Assembly (NCBI RefSeq): GCF_005145005.1
Contig: NZ_CP039712.1
Location: forward strand, 1,718,501-1,782,500
Origin: Vagococcus zengguangii
Lineage (GTDB): Bacteria; Bacillota; Bacilli; Lactobacillales; Vagococcaceae
DNA length: 64,000 bases
Direction of reading: 5' to 3'
Below, one piece after another: positions 16,316 through 25,325 of this stretch (position 1 is the first letter of the stretch; each line of letters starts with the position of its first letter). A model generated the notes under the pieces. It did no database searches and was not told the DNA's origin. It saw only the letters and a program-made list of their open reading frames with translations. A program made the translations under genes and the position numbers.

Positions 16316-18427
16316 TTATTTTGCGTCTTCTTTTGGTAACATTGCTTTACGAGAAGCATTCACACGACCTTGTTTGTCGATTTCTGTTACTTTGACTAAA
16401 ATTTCGTCGCCTTCTTTTACCACATCTTCAACGTTAGCTACACGTTCGTTAGCTAATTGAGAGATATGAACTAAAGCGTCTTTACCTTTGAATAAGTTAA
16501 CGAAGGCACCGAATTTTTCGATACGAACAACTTTAGCTAGGTAAGTTTCGCCAACTTTCGCTTCACGAACGATATCTTCAATAATTTCAATGGCACGTTT
16601 AATCATTGCAGCATCAGATGACGCAATACTTACGTTACCATCTTGATCGATATCAATCTTAACGCCTGTTTCATCGATGATACCGTTAATTGTGTCGCCA
16701 CCTTTACCGATAACTTCTTTGATTTTCTCAGGTTTAATTTGAATCATTTCAATCTTAGGAGCATACGCACTTAATTCTTCACGAGGCGCTTCAATAGCGG
16801 CTGTAATCACTTTTAAGATTTCCATACGTGCTTTTTTAGCTTGTGATAAAGCTTCTGTTAAGATTTGTTCTGTGATTCCTTCAATCTTAATATCCATTTG
16901 TAATGCAGTAATCCCTTGTTCAGTTCCTGCTACTTTAAAGTCCATGTCACCTAAGTGATCTTCTAAACCTTGAATATCCGTTAAGACTGTGTAGTCCTCA
17001 CCTTCCATTACTAATCCCATTGCGATACCGGCAACTGGTGCTTTAATCGGCACACCAGCATCCATAAGGGCTAAGATACCACCACAGATACTTGCTTGTG
17101 AAGATGAACCATTTGATTCTAATACTTCTGAAACCACACGGATCATGTATGGGAACTCTTCTTCACTTGGAATTACTTGTGCCATTGCACGTTCACCTAA
17201 CGCACCATGACCAATTTCACGACGTCCTGGAGAACGTGCTGGACCAGTTGAACCAACTGAGAATTGTGGGAAGTTATAGTGATGGATGAAACGTTTGCTC
17301 TCTTCAGTTCCTAAACCATCGATAATTTGGTGCTCACCTAATGGCGCTAGAGTAACTGTTGATAAAGCTTGCGTTTGTCCACGAGTAAATAATCCTGAAC
17401 CGTGAACGCGTGGTAATAACCCAACTTCAGCGGCTAACGGACGGATTTCGTCGATTTGACGACCGTCTGGACGGATTTTTTCTTTCGTAATTAAACGACG
17501 AACTTCGTCTTTTTCTAAATCTTCAGCGATTTGTTTCACTTGTTTTAATTTTTTCGCAGCGTCTTCGTCGTCTGCAAATTTTTCAGTATAAACTTTAATG
17601 ATTTCTTCTTTAACCGCTTCAATGTTATCTTCGCGTGCTAATTTCTCTTCTGTTTGAATTGCTTCAATCATGCGACCATTAAAAGCTTCAACGATTTCAG
17701 CTTTTAAGTCAGCATCGACTTGTAATAATTCAACTTCCATTTTTTCTTTACCAACAGCGGCAACGATTTCTTCTTGGAAGGCAATCATTTCTTTAATCGC
17801 AGCGTGACCGAATAATAACGCTTCTAACATTGCTTCTTCTGACACTTCTTTCGCGCCACTTTCCACCATGTTGATGGCATCTTTTGTTCCGGCAACACTT
17901 AAGTTAATATCTGATGCTTCTTCTTGTTCTGGTGTTGGGTTTATGATTAATTCCCCGTTCACGCGACCGACGTTAACCCCTGCGATTGGACCGTTGAATG
18001 GAATATCTGAAATAGCTAATGCTAATGATGAACCAAACATCGCAGCCATATCTGGTGGGCAATCTTGTTCCACACTCATAACAACGTTAGTGATTTGTAC
18101 TTCGTTACGGAAACCTTCCGCAAACATTGGACGGATTGGACGGTCGATTAAACGAGCTGTTAACGTTGCGTGTTCGCTTGGACGTCCTTCACGCTTGATG
18201 AATCCACCTGGTACTTTACCAACTGCGTACATTTTTTCTTCATAGTTTACAGTTAGTGGGAAGAAATCCACATCTTTTGCTTGTTTAGAAGCAACTGCTG
18301 CACTTAGTACGACAGTATCTCCGTAGCGTACAAACACCGAACCGTTAGCTTGTTTCGCTAATTGTCCAACTTCGACTGTAAGTGGGCGTCCGCCCCATGT
18401 TGTTGTAAAAACTTGTTTTCCTGACAT
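16316..18427 (-). CDS. pnp: Polyribonucleotide nucleotidyltransferase (PNPase)
   Basis: A 703-aa phosphorolytic 3'-5' exoribonuclease, part of RNA turnover. Domain order is standard: RNase PH 1 (about 10-215), the all-helical linker, RNase PH 2 (about 310-545), KH with [11 protein letters not shown], and S1 (about 620-695, ending VNASRKAM). The catalytic [10 protein letters not shown] segment is intact. I prefer ATG 18427, nine bases after AAAGGAG; the ATG at 18433 is only three bases from that box. It lies downstream of rpsO in the same direction, the usual Firmicutes pairing. Confidence 0.97.
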   Translation of the reverse strand: MSGKQVFTTTWGGRPLTVEVGQLAKQANGSVFVRYGDTVVLSAAVASKQAKDVDFFPLTVNYEEKMYAVGKVPGGFIKREGRPSEHATLTARLIDRPIRPMFAEGFRNEVQITNVVMSVEQDCPPDMAAMFGSSLALAISDIPFNGPIAGVNVGRVNGELIINPTPEQEEASDINLSVAGTKDAINMVESGAKEVSEEAMLEALLFGHAAIKEMIAFQEEIVAAVGKEKMEVELLQVDADLKAEIVEAFNGRMIEAIQTEEKLAREDNIEAVKEEIIKVYTEKFADDEDAAKKLKQVKQIAEDLEKDEVRRLITKEKIRPDGRQIDEIRPLAAEVGLLPRVHGSGLFTRGQTQALSTVTLAPLGEHQIIDGLGTEESKRFIHHYNFPQFSVGSTGPARSPGRREIGHGALGERAMAQVIPSEEEFPYMIRVVSEVLESNGSSSQASICGGILALMDAGVPIKAPVAGIAMGLVMEGEDYTVLTDIQGLEDHLGDMDFKVAGTEQGITALQMDIKIEGITEQILTEALSQAKKARMEILKVITAAIEAPREELSAYAPKIEMIQIKPEKIKEVIGKGGDTINGIIDETGVKIDIDQDGNVSIASSDAAMIKRAIEIIEDIVREAKVGETYLAKVVRIEKFGAFVNLFKGKDALVHISQLANERVANVEDVVKEGDEILVKVTEIDKQGRVNASRKAMLPKEDAK

Positions 18428-18449
18428 TGACATAGTCTCCTTTACTTTT

Positions 18450-18564
18450 GCGAAAAGTATGATGGCCTACTAAACAAATAACAAAGAAGTTATCAAGCAT
18501 TTAATGACTGATAATGATAGTTTCCCTCTTATTTGTATAGTAGAAGAACACAGCATCTTTTCGC
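18450..18564 (-). promoter_or_regulatory. pnp leader with long-range inverted repeat
   Basis: GCGAAAAG (18450-18457) and CTTTTCGC (18557-18564) are perfectly complementary and enclose about 100 bp just upstream of the pnp ribosome binding site. In the pnp transcript they could close a long stem. PNPase autocontrol through a leader stem is known in E. coli; here it is only a possibility. Confidence 0.3.
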
Positions 18565-18591
18565 GTTCCAAAATAATATTCAATAGCAAAA

Positions 18592-18621
18592 GAAAGCGAG
18601 ACCCCAAAGAGTCTCACTTTC
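18592..18621 (-). terminator. Terminator after rpsO
   Basis: Eleven-base arms at 18592-18602 and 18611-18621 with one mismatch and an 8-base loop. On the minus strand a TTTT-rich tract follows. It lies 19 bp after the rpsO stop and would limit read-through into pnp. Confidence 0.75.
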
Positions 18622-18640
18622 CTAAGTTGTTGACCAAAAA

Positions 18641-18910
18641 TTAACGACGTAAGCCTAATTTTTGAATTAACTCACGGTAACGTTGAACATCTTTGTTACG
18701 TAAATATGCTAATAAGTTACGACGATGACCAACTTTTTTCATTAGTCCACGGTAAGAATGGTGATCTTTTTTGTGAACTTGTGCGTGCGCGTTTAAGTGG
18801 TTAATCTCAGCTGTTAAAACTGCGATTTGTACTTCTGGAGAACCAGTATCTCCTTCGTGACGTGCGTATTCGCTCATGATTTGATTTTTTTGTTCTTTTG
18901 AAATTGCCAT
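18641..18910 (-). CDS. rpsO: 30S ribosomal protein S15
   Basis: An 89-aa primary 16S rRNA-binding protein of the small subunit platform. The whole sequence matches S15, including [35 protein letters not shown] and LLAYLRNKD. The ATG at 18910 gives the normal 89-residue length and has GAGGTGG 5 bases upstream. It has its own terminator and precedes pnp. Confidence 0.98.
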   Translation of the reverse strand: MAISKEQKNQIMSEYARHEGDTGSPEVQIAVLTAEINHLNAHAQVHKKDHHSYRGLMKKVGHRRNLLAYLRNKDVQRYRELIQKLGLRR

Positions 18911-19043
18911 AATTTCCACCTCTTTCTAAAATTTGCCCTAGAACTGAGTAAGTCGTTGGTGATTCGACAAACCAAGTAATAGGTCGTACTTTCGTACACT
19001 AACACTTTACCTTATTTACTATTAAAATGCAAGTGATTATCGC
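18911..19043 (-). promoter_or_regulatory. rpsO leader region
   Basis: The 133-bp upstream region holds a small GTAC / GTAC hairpin (18986-18997, four-base loop) and several short complementary segments. Gram-positive rpsO leaders are often bound by S15 itself; the layout is compatible but the binding site was not identified. Confidence 0.3.
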
Positions 19044-19523
19044 CTAAACTAAATTCAAGCGACGCGTTGTGCCTTGATGTTCTGTTTCTAGAAATTTTTC
19101 CAAATCACTTGCTGTTAGTTGTGCTAATGTTACCGTTGTACCTTCAACATATTCTTCCAAACCTGCTTTTGCTTCCCAAATCTCAACTGGTACTTCACAT
19201 GTTATTAAATAGTCATAAAGTAGCCCATAAACTTTCGCCACTTGCTCGGCTTCATCCGCTACTAATTGCACCTCATATAAATAAGTTTTATTGAAGATAT
19301 CTGCTAATTCTTCGTCCTCATAACGTTGAATAGCGATACCATAACCGTCTTTTAAAACCATAATCCCATTTGGGGCATTTAACTCTTCCTCAGATAATTC
19401 CTCAACATCAAAAAAATCTGGTGAAACAATCGCTCGTTCGACCGCTTCTCTAATTGATAAAACTTCCGTCGCTAACTCGACTTCGCTTAACGCCACATCC
19501 GACGCTAAATAAGTGTGATACAT
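19044..19523 (-). CDS. Hypothetical acidic protein, 159 aa
   Basis: I cannot name this family. The protein is strongly acidic (runs such as EELSEEEL), lacks a signal or membrane segment, and probably has an alpha/beta fold. AAGGAGG lies 8 bases before the ATG, a good start. It is monocistronic, upstream of rpsO in the same direction, and divergent from def. Its codon use resembles its neighbours, so there is no sign of recent transfer. Confidence 0.75.
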   Translation of the reverse strand: MYHTYLASDVALSEVELATEVLSIREAVERAIVSPDFFDVEELSEEELNAPNGIMVLKDGYGIAIQRYEDEELADIFNKTYLYEVQLVADEAEQVAKVYGLLYDYLITCEVPVEIWEAKAGLEEYVEGTTVTLAQLTASDLEKFLETEHQGTTRRLNLV

Positions 19524-19861
19524 CCGTGTTTCCTCCTTGACTAACTAATATTATCCTAACTTTATAATAATTTTTGTTAGATTACTAGCTAAAATATTCA
19601 AGTGGTAAACAAGTCTGTTGTCACAAACAATCAATCACTTATCTTGTAGTTATTATCAAGACAACTTTGTGTACTTTTCATATAGAGTTCTCTAGTAAAC
19701 GGGCCGACTGTTGGGAAAATTTATCTAGACTACTTTAAATGACAAGTTAATTTTCGGAAATATTAAGCATTTATTATAGACTCAAACAAAACCACCCCAT
19801 TTTAGCTAGAGCTGTGTTAAAATAGAAACGATATTGAACAAGTATAAGGAGTTAATGAATC
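19524..19861. other. Divergent intergenic region, 338 bp
   Basis: It separates the acidic hypothetical gene and def. An extended -10 (TGT then TAAAAT, 19815-19823) precedes def. Imperfect complementary segments occur around 19615-19680 but give no convincing RNA. No further gene is visible. Confidence 0.45.
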
Positions 19862-20440
19862 ATGATATTAATGAATGACATCATTCGAGAAGGTAATCCA
19901 ACGCTTAGAGAAACAGCTAAAGAGCTAACCTTCCCTTTAAGTGACGAAGAGCGTCAACTAGCGGCTGAAATGCTAGAATTTTTAAAAAATAGTCAAGACC
20001 CACAACTTGCTGAAGAGTATGACTTGCGTGGTGGCGTTGGGCTAGCCGCGCCTCAATTAGACATTGACAAACGCATGATTGCGGTGCACATTCCTAACCC
20101 AGATTTTGATGAAAATAATCCTAAATCAGGGCCAGAAATTACATTTTCAGACGTAATGGTTAACCCTAAAGTAATTAGCCATTCTGTTCAATTAGCTGGA
20201 TTAGAAGGTGGCGAAGGCTGTTTATCAGTTGACCGTCCGGTTGAAGGTGTTGTAATTCGTCATTTCAAAATTACAGTGACTTACTTTACTGTTGATGGTG
20301 AAGCGAAGAAGAAGAAATTCAAAGGCTATGACGCGATGGTTATCCAACACGAAATCGATCACTTAAACGGCGTAATGTTCTACGATCGTATCGATCCTAA
20401 AGACCCATTCGCACAAAAGAAAGACATTATCCTACTATAA
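19862..20440 (+). CDS. def: Peptide deformylase
   Basis: A 192-aa metalloenzyme that removes the formyl group from the initiator Met of new proteins. The three deformylase motifs are intact: GGVGLAAPQ (57-65), EGCLS with metal ligand Cys 120, and HEIDH (163-167) with two His ligands and the catalytic Glu. The length and the insert before motif 2 fit the Gram-positive type 2 (DefB) class. AAGGAG lies 10 bases before the ATG. It is monocistronic and ends in a strong bidirectional terminator. Confidence 0.96.
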   Translation: MILMNDIIREGNPTLRETAKELTFPLSDEERQLAAEMLEFLKNSQDPQLAEEYDLRGGVGLAAPQLDIDKRMIAVHIPNPDFDENNPKSGPEITFSDVMVNPKVISHSVQLAGLEGGEGCLSVDRPVEGVVIRHFKITVTYFTVDGEAKKKKFKGYDAMVIQHEIDHLNGVMFYDRIDPKDPFAQKKDIILL

Positions 20441-20489
20441 AAATAAGAGGTGAGACGTTTATTAGACGCACTCACCTCTTATTTTTATA
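20436..20489. terminator. Bidirectional terminator after def
   Basis: Perfect 19-bp arms at 20436-20454 and 20471-20489 with a 16-base loop and A/T-rich ends. Confidence 0.9.
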
Positions 20490-20525
20490 ATGATTGACTT
20501 TCCTCATAACCAAACAAGTTCGCCA

Positions 20526-21167
20526 TCACTTGATATATTTACTACCTTCTCTTACAGCTAGATTACTTAATTGATGTGTCGCTATAAACTCGCGGACCCA
20601 TTCTGGATTCGTTTTGCTATATTGTCGCAATGACCAACCAATCGCTTTTTGAATAAAAAATTCATCTGTTACTCGATCATTTAAAATAGCTTTCTCCAAA
20701 AAATCCGTTTTCGTTTCTTCCTTGAACTTCAATTGTAAAATAATCGACACACGGCGCATCCACATGTTGTCATGCTGATAAAACCAGTGAAAAACATCGT
20801 CAAAATATTCCATGTTCTTTTTTAACCATGACCCAAAAAATGAGGCTAAATTATCCACGCTATCCCACCATGATTTGACCATGACTAATTGACTCAGTTC
20901 TTTAACCTCATCTACTGATAAACGGCGTAAATTTTTATTCGCCAATTCAATCCCGATATATTGATATTCACGTTCAGTTAACTCAAAATAATAGCGAATC
21001 TCGGCTAGCAGTTCAGTCACTGTCCATGCTTTACTAGCTTTAATTAACGGTTTAGCTAATTCACGACGTTCCGTAGCTTGTAAACCACAGAAGATAAATT
21101 GGTTGCGCATATAGGCTGCCATTTGAGCTTTTTTCGCTTGATTAACTGGTAAAACTAATCGTTCCAT
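20526..21167 (-). CDS. AlkD-like DNA alkylation repair protein
   Basis: A 213-aa HEAT-repeat DNA glycosylase-type protein. In Bacillus cereus AlkD, which excises N3- and N7-alkylpurines, a Trp and Asp spaced by four residues line the active site. Here KSWWDSVDNL supplies Trp 101 and Asp 105, and GWSLRQY supplies the second Trp (178). The helical repeats cover nearly the full length. AAGGAG is 6 bases before the ATG. It lies 10 bp after lrgB in the same direction, so the two may share a transcript. Confidence 0.85.
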   Translation of the reverse strand: MERLVLPVNQAKKAQMAAYMRNQFIFCGLQATERRELAKPLIKASKAWTVTELLAEIRYYFELTEREYQYIGIELANKNLRRLSVDEVKELSQLVMVKSWWDSVDNLASFFGSWLKKNMEYFDDVFHWFYQHDNMWMRRVSIILQLKFKEETKTDFLEKAILNDRVTDEFFIQKAIGWSLRQYSKTNPEWVREFIATHQLSNLAVREGSKYIK

Positions 21168-21177
21168 CTCATGCTCC

Positions 21178-21885
21178 TTATCCGATTAATACGTCGACTA
21201 AATTCGTTAAAATTGGTGCTAAAATAACTGTCGCAATGCCGGCAATTCCGATTGCTAAACCGGACATCGCCCCTTGTACTTCACCCATCTCCATCGCTTT
21301 AGACGTTCCAATCGCATGTGAGGTAGTTCCTAAGGCCAAGCCCTGCGCCATTGGATCATCGATCCCAAACATTTTTAAAATTGGCTCCGCACATAAAGGT
21401 GCTAACACTCCCGTTGTAATCACTGATAAGACGGTAATCGCTGCAACACCACCAATTTGCGTCGATAAATCCATCGCAATGGCGGTTGTAACAGATTTAG
21501 GAACAAGCGAAAGCATTAATGGTTCTTTCAGCTTAAACATCGCTGATAATAATAACACCATTAAAATATTAAAAATCGTTCCGATCCCTACTGATATCAT
21601 AATCGAGGCTGCATGTTTTTTAATTAAAGGTAATGAACGATAAAGTGGTAAGGCTAACGCAACGGTTGCCGGTCCAATGAACATATCAACGTATTTAGCT
21701 CCAACGTAGTAGTTATCATAAGATATCCCAGTCATATTTAAAAATAAAATAATTGCTAAAATTGAAAAAGCTAGTGGATTCAGCCATTTCCATTGAAATT
21801 TGTTACCTAACATTCTAAAAAACATAAAGACGACGATTGTTAAAATCACGCCAAAAATCGGTTCTTTTGATAAATAATCAATCAA
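21178..21885 (-). CDS. lrgB: LrgB/CidB family membrane protein
   Basis: A 235-aa membrane protein with about six to eight helices. The family core SLVPKSVTTAIAMDLSTQIG and the late GTTSHAIGTSKAMEMGE are both present. With LrgA it forms the antiholin-like pair that affects murein hydrolase activity, and in several species pyruvate uptake. Its start overlaps the end of lrgA by 8 bp. It could be named cidB, since sequence alone does not separate the two. Confidence 0.9.
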   Translation of the reverse strand: MIDYLSKEPIFGVILTIVVFMFFRMLGNKFQWKWLNPLAFSILAIILFLNMTGISYDNYYVGAKYVDMFIGPATVALALPLYRSLPLIKKHAASIMISVGIGTIFNILMVLLLSAMFKLKEPLMLSLVPKSVTTAIAMDLSTQIGGVAAITVLSVITTGVLAPLCAEPILKMFGIDDPMAQGLALGTTSHAIGTSKAMEMGEVQGAMSGLAIGIAGIATVILAPILTNLVDVLIG

Positions 21886-22264
21886 TTGCTGGCTCCTCCT
21901 TTGAGGCTTTGGCTGTTCCTCCTTGTCTTTTCTTCACAAACTGAGCGGTTCTCCCGACTACTAACAGAGAAGTAACAAAGCTTACTAACAAAATAATCAC
22001 TAAACTGACGAAACTGTTTTTAACTAAATCAAAATACATCATTAATCCTACACCTGCTGGAATAAATAAAACACTCAATATTTCTAATAAATAATCGCTC
22101 ACTAAAGCAATCTGACTTTCTTTTACCCAACCACGCGTCAAACCAACAAACAATAAAACCATACCGATGACACTACCAGGAATCGGTAAATGTAAAGCTA
22201 CTTGCAAAACTTTTCCGACAAAGGTAAAGCCTAAAATAATTAAGAGTTGCTGTAAAATTTTCAT
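21878..22264 (-). CDS. lrgA: LrgA/CidA family holin-like protein
   Basis: A 128-aa protein with four membrane helices and a charged C-terminal tail. The hallmark LPIPGSVIGMVLLF loop and the LLEILSVLFIPAGVGLM helix identify the family. It is the first gene of the lrgAB pair. A TATAAT -10 lies at 22288-22293 on the minus strand, but the ribosome binding site (TAGGGA) is weak. No LytTR or LytS gene is in the window. Confidence 0.9.
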   Translation of the reverse strand: MKILQQLLIILGFTFVGKVLQVALHLPIPGSVIGMVLLFVGLTRGWVKESQIALVSDYLLEILSVLFIPAGVGLMMYFDLVKNSFVSLVIILLVSFVTSLLVVGRTAQFVKKRQGGTAKASKEEPAID

Positions 22265-22287
22265 GAAAATCCCTACTTTCGCGTTCC

Positions 22288-22293
22288 ATTATA
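22288..22293 (-). promoter_or_regulatory. -10 box of lrgAB
   Basis: A consensus TATAAT on the minus strand, 24 bp before the lrgA ATG. No good -35 is spaced 16-18 bp from it, so an activator may be needed. Confidence 0.45.
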
Positions 22294-22334
22294 GCACAGA
22301 TTGTGACAAAATAAACGAGCTTTTTATTTTTCGT

Positions 22335-22363
22335 TTGACTATTATGATAGTCTTGGTTATACT
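22335..22363 (+). promoter_or_regulatory. Promoter of rpsD
   Basis: TTGACT (22335-22340) and TATACT (22358-22363) are separated by exactly 17 bp. Confidence 0.8.
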
Positions 22364-22369
22364 ATTAAG

Positions 22370-22543
22370 AGTGTAAAATAATGCAGCAGAAAATGAGTAA
22401 GCTCGTAAACAGTTTGTCGCCCAGTTGGGTTCAATTGCGTAACCGCGGCTGCAAAGGTGAAGATTGAAGGATAAACTGAACGAATACAAACTTTTCAATT
22501 GATTATTTTACTCCAAAACACAATTATATTGGAGGAATTTTAA
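22370..22543 (+). promoter_or_regulatory. rpsD leader, candidate S4-binding element
   Basis: About 170 nt lie between the predicted start of transcription and the rpsD ATG. The middle part (22405-22480) is unusually GC-rich and contains several short complementary runs. In Bacillus subtilis S4 represses rpsD by binding its leader; the position and size here are consistent, though I did not derive a full fold. Confidence 0.5.
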
Positions 22544-23155
22544 ATGTCACGTTACACTGGACCATCATGGAAAGTATCTCGTCGTTTAGGGATCTCACTT
22601 TCAGGAACTGGTAAAGAATTAGCACGTCGTCCTTACGCACCAGGACAACACGGACCAAACAGCCGTGGTAAAAAATCTGAATACGGTATGCAATTGACTG
22701 AAAAACAAAAATTACGTCATATGTACGGTATGAACGAACGTCAATTCGTTAACTTATTTATCCAAGCTAGCAAGATTAAAGAAGGTAAACATGGTGTTAA
22801 CTTCATGATCTTATTAGAACAACGTTTAGACAACGTAGTTTACCAATTAGGTTTAGCGACTACTCGTCGTCAAGCTCGTCAATTAGTAAACCACGGTCAT
22901 ATCTTAGTTGACGGTAAACGTGTTGATATCCCATCATACCACGTTGAAGTTGGACAAGTTATCTCAGTTCGCGAAAAATCAATGAACTTAACAATCATCA
23001 AAGAAGCTGTTGAATCTTCAGTTGGTCGTCCTGCTTACGTAAGCTTTGACGCTGAAAAATTAGAAGGTAGCTTAACTCGCTTACCTGAACGTGAAGAGTT
23101 AACTCAAGAAGTTGACGAATCTTACATCGTAGAATTCTACAACAAAAAACTTTAA
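22544..23155 (+). CDS. rpsD: 30S ribosomal protein S4
   Basis: A 203-aa small-subunit assembly protein. It begins [16 protein letters not shown] and has the S4 RNA-binding domain around 92-155 ([39 protein letters not shown]). GGAGG lies 8 bases before the ATG. It is monocistronic with a long leader and an intrinsic terminator, as is usual for rpsD in Firmicutes where it is separate from the rpsM-rpsK cluster. Confidence 0.98.
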   Translation: MSRYTGPSWKVSRRLGISLSGTGKELARRPYAPGQHGPNSRGKKSEYGMQLTEKQKLRHMYGMNERQFVNLFIQASKIKEGKHGVNFMILLEQRLDNVVYQLGLATTRRQARQLVNHGHILVDGKRVDIPSYHVEVGQVISVREKSMNLTIIKEAVESSVGRPAYVSFDAEKLEGSLTRLPEREELTQEVDESYIVEFYNKKL

Positions 23156-23163
23156 GATTTTTT

Positions 23164-23198
23164 ATCTCTTGTCTTCAATGCTTGGCAAGAGATTTTTT
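23164..23198 (+). terminator. Terminator of rpsD
   Basis: Eight-base arms at 23164-23171 and 23186-23193 followed by a six-T tract. Confidence 0.8.
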
Positions 23199-23228
23199 CG
23201 ACAAGCGTTATTTCAAACTCATACACTT

Positions 23229-23261
23229 AAAGAGCGATGGTCTTTTAGACTATCGCTCTTT
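23229..23261. terminator. Second hairpin between rpsD and the next gene
   Basis: Fourteen-base arms at 23229-23242 and 23248-23261 with one mismatch, a 5-base loop and a short T tract on the plus strand. Confidence 0.6.
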
Positions 23262-23269
23262 TAACATCC

Positions 23270-23320
23270 AAAAAATCCCCTCAACGCCTGCTGATTAAAC
23301 AGCGCGTCGGGGGATTTTTT
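23270..23320 (-). terminator. Terminator of the 162-aa membrane protein gene
   Basis: AAAAAATCCCC (23270-23280) and GGGGATTTTTT (23310-23320) close a hairpin with an inner GC-rich part. It lies 5 bp after the minus-strand stop codon. Confidence 0.7.
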
Positions 23321-23325
23321 GTACG

Positions 23326-23814
23326 TTAATGAATTGATAACTCATAAGCCACCCATAAATAGAACAGACATGGCACGACTAAAGAAATTGTTAATAAAAT
23401 TAAGGCAATTTTATAACGGCGATATAACCTTATTAGCTGCTGAGCTTGTTTAGTACCTACCTTACTCGAAGACTTACGTTTATCTTCTTCAAACAAAATA
23501 TCTTCATTCAAAAAATATTCTTTCACTCCAATAATTAACACACTTGCTATCACTAACAAACTAGCCACAATTAGCATTACCAAGGCCACAAGATAATGAT
23601 GCTTATCTGCCAAAATATAGACACCTGCAAACATAATAATGGCGATTAAATAGCCACTTGCTTTCACAAACCAACGTTGGTCAGCACGATGTTTGATTGC
23701 TTCATCAATCACCACATCCTCTAATTTATTCCCTATTAATTGCTTAGTGTAACGATTAACATCCCAATAAGTCCAGAAAATCATACTGACTGAAAAAATC
23801 AAAAACAAGGCCAC
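23326..23814 (-). CDS. Hypothetical membrane protein, 162 aa or slightly longer
   Basis: A protein with four predicted membrane helices (about 1-16, 50-70, 75-98, 135-158) and a cytosolic charged loop between helices 3 and 4. I do not recognise the family. The GTG at 23814 gives an N-terminal helix that is too short and has no ribosome binding site nearby. An in-frame CTG at 23838 has a perfect GGAGG 7 bases upstream and adds eight residues (LFNFLLVI) that complete the helix, so translation may start there. Confidence 0.65.
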   Translation of the reverse strand: MALFLIFSVSMIFWTYWDVNRYTKQLIGNKLEDVVIDEAIKHRADQRWFVKASGYLIAIIMFAGVYILADKHHYLVALVMLIVASLLVIASVLIIGVKEYFLNEDILFEEDKRKSSSKVGTKQAQQLIRLYRRYKIALILLTISLVVPCLFYLWVAYELSIH

Positions 23815-23882
23815 AATGACTAATAAAAAATTAAACAGATATATTCCTCCTCTCAGCCACTTTAATACCTTTAAGATAACAC

Positions 23883-23918
23883 AAAATAAGACATGACAAA
23901 ACTGTCATGTCTTATTTT
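23883..23918. terminator. Bidirectional terminator after nagA
   Basis: Perfect 16-bp arms at 23883-23898 and 23903-23918 with a 4-base loop and A/T-rich flanks. It follows the repeat array behind nagA. Confidence 0.85.
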
Positions 23919-23919
23919 A

Positions 23920-24068
23920 TCGGAGTCTAACGCGCCCTAAAGCACTTTTCTTAATCCGGCTTTCTGGCGCATCTTTCTCGGTGATATGGAACAATTCTCA
24001 AAAATTACGTTGTAATTTTCGTGATTGTACGCATATCACTCAAAAGATAACCGCGCCATCAAGTACTT
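23920..24068 (-). repeat. Structured repeat array A: one full and one partial unit
   Basis: On the minus strand unit A1 runs from 24068 to about 23951 and begins AAGTACTTGATGG, 3 bases after the nagA stop. Nested complementary segments (GGCGC/GCGCC, ATCTTT/AAAGAT, GTGATATG/CATATCAC, ACAAT/ATTGT and an inner hairpin) fold it into one long hairpin with a CACGA/TTGAGA internal loop. It closes with GAAAGCCGGATTAAG. A partial unit A2 starts at 23947, 121 bp later, and is cut by the terminator hairpin. Confidence 0.85.
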
Positions 24069-24070
24069 TT

Positions 24071-25216
24071 TTATGCTTCGTATCTTACGTTGCCGTCTAG
24101 GTACGTTGCTTCTAGATCCATATCTTTTGATAGGACGATGAAGTCTGCATCACGGCCAGGTGTGATTGAACCACATTTATCTTCGATATTACAGCTTACT
24201 GCTGGGATTAATGACGCCATCATCACTGCTTGTTCAGGTGTTGCGACACCCCACTCCACAACATTTTTCAACGCTTCTTTTAATTTCAAAATACTTCCAG
24301 CTAAATTACCTTCAGCCATACGTGCTGTTCCGTTTGCTACAACAACTGGGAACTCACCTAACATATATTCACCATCTGGCATGCCCCCTGCCATCATACA
24401 GTCGGTGATTAAAGCAATGTGATCATGACCTTTTGTTTTAATTAGCACATCGACTGCTTTAGGATGAACATGATGTCCATCACAAATTAATTCAGCATAG
24501 ACATCATGTAAGGTCATAACTGCCCCTACCATACCAGGCTCACGGTGGTGTAAACCACTCATCCCATTAAAAGCATGTACAAAAACACTTGCCCCATTTT
24601 CAGCAGCAGCTTGGGCTTGGACAACTGTCGCATCACTATGACCTAACGCAACAACTACGCCTTGATTAGTGACTTCACGGACGAATTCCGCAACACCTTC
24701 GCGCTCTGGTGCTAGAGCAATCTTTTTAATACGTCCACCTGATGCTTCTTGCCATTTATTGAAAATTTCTAAGCTTGGATCGCTCATGTAAGCTGGGTTT
24801 TGAGCCCCTTTATATTTTTCTGTAAAGAATGGGCCTTCAAAATAAATCCCTTGAATTTTGGCACCATCAACGTCATCAGCCACTTGACCGATTGTACGAG
24901 CAACGTCTGTTAATAACTCATGATCAGACGTTAAGGTTGTAGGAAGATATGACGTTACACCACATGATAGTAATGCTTCAGACATCACTTTAATTCCTTC
25001 AGGATCATTGTCCATTACATCATGGTTCATATAACCATGAATGTGAGTATCTACTAAACCTGGCGCAATCCATTTGCCAGTGTAATCAACGATTTCTGCG
25101 CCTTCAGGTCGCTCAAAAAACACTTGACCAAATTTGCCATCTTCAACTTCTAAATAGGCTGGGCCAACTGTACCAGTTTTTAAGAAAAATTTGTCTGCAT
25201 AAACATAATATTTCAT
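24071..25216 (-). CDS. nagA: N-acetylglucosamine-6-phosphate deacetylase
   Basis: A 381-aa amidohydrolase-fold enzyme that converts GlcNAc-6-P to glucosamine-6-P and acetate in amino-sugar use and cell-wall recycling. Metal-site motifs are present: DTHIHGY (His 58, His 60), FEGPF with the conserved Glu, ALGHSDA, FVHAFNGM and LITDCMMAGG. The ATG at 25216 lies 8 bases after AGAGG; a start at 25222 would be only two bases from it. The structured repeat array A begins 3 bp after its stop. nagB is not in the window. Confidence 0.96.
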   Translation of the reverse strand: MKYYVYADKFFLKTGTVGPAYLEVEDGKFGQVFFERPEGAEIVDYTGKWIAPGLVDTHIHGYMNHDVMDNDPEGIKVMSEALLSCGVTSYLPTTLTSDHELLTDVARTIGQVADDVDGAKIQGIYFEGPFFTEKYKGAQNPAYMSDPSLEIFNKWQEASGGRIKKIALAPEREGVAEFVREVTNQGVVVALGHSDATVVQAQAAAENGASVFVHAFNGMSGLHHREPGMVGAVMTLHDVYAELICDGHHVHPKAVDVLIKTKGHDHIALITDCMMAGGMPDGEYMLGEFPVVVANGTARMAEGNLAGSILKLKEALKNVVEWGVATPEQAVMMASLIPAVSCNIEDKCGSITPGRDADFIVLSKDMDLEATYLDGNVRYEA

Positions 25217-25278
25217 TATCATAACCTCTTCCGTTAATTTATTTAACTATTACCTACAAACTACTCTTTTTTTCAAAA

Positions 25279-25312
25279 AAAGTCAAGAATGGTCTAAACC
25301 ATTCTTGACTTT
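25279..25312 (-). terminator. Terminator between the Rgg-like gene and nagA
   Basis: Perfect 15-bp arms at 25279-25293 and 25298-25312 with a 4-base loop. On the minus strand TTTTTT follows the stem. Confidence 0.85.
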
Positions 25313-25325
25313 AACATGACTCTAT

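Noticed and set aside
23156-23325. Three hairpins close together, looked at as a repeat or small CRISPR-like array
   Set aside because: The hairpins are unrelated in sequence and fit terminators of converging genes.
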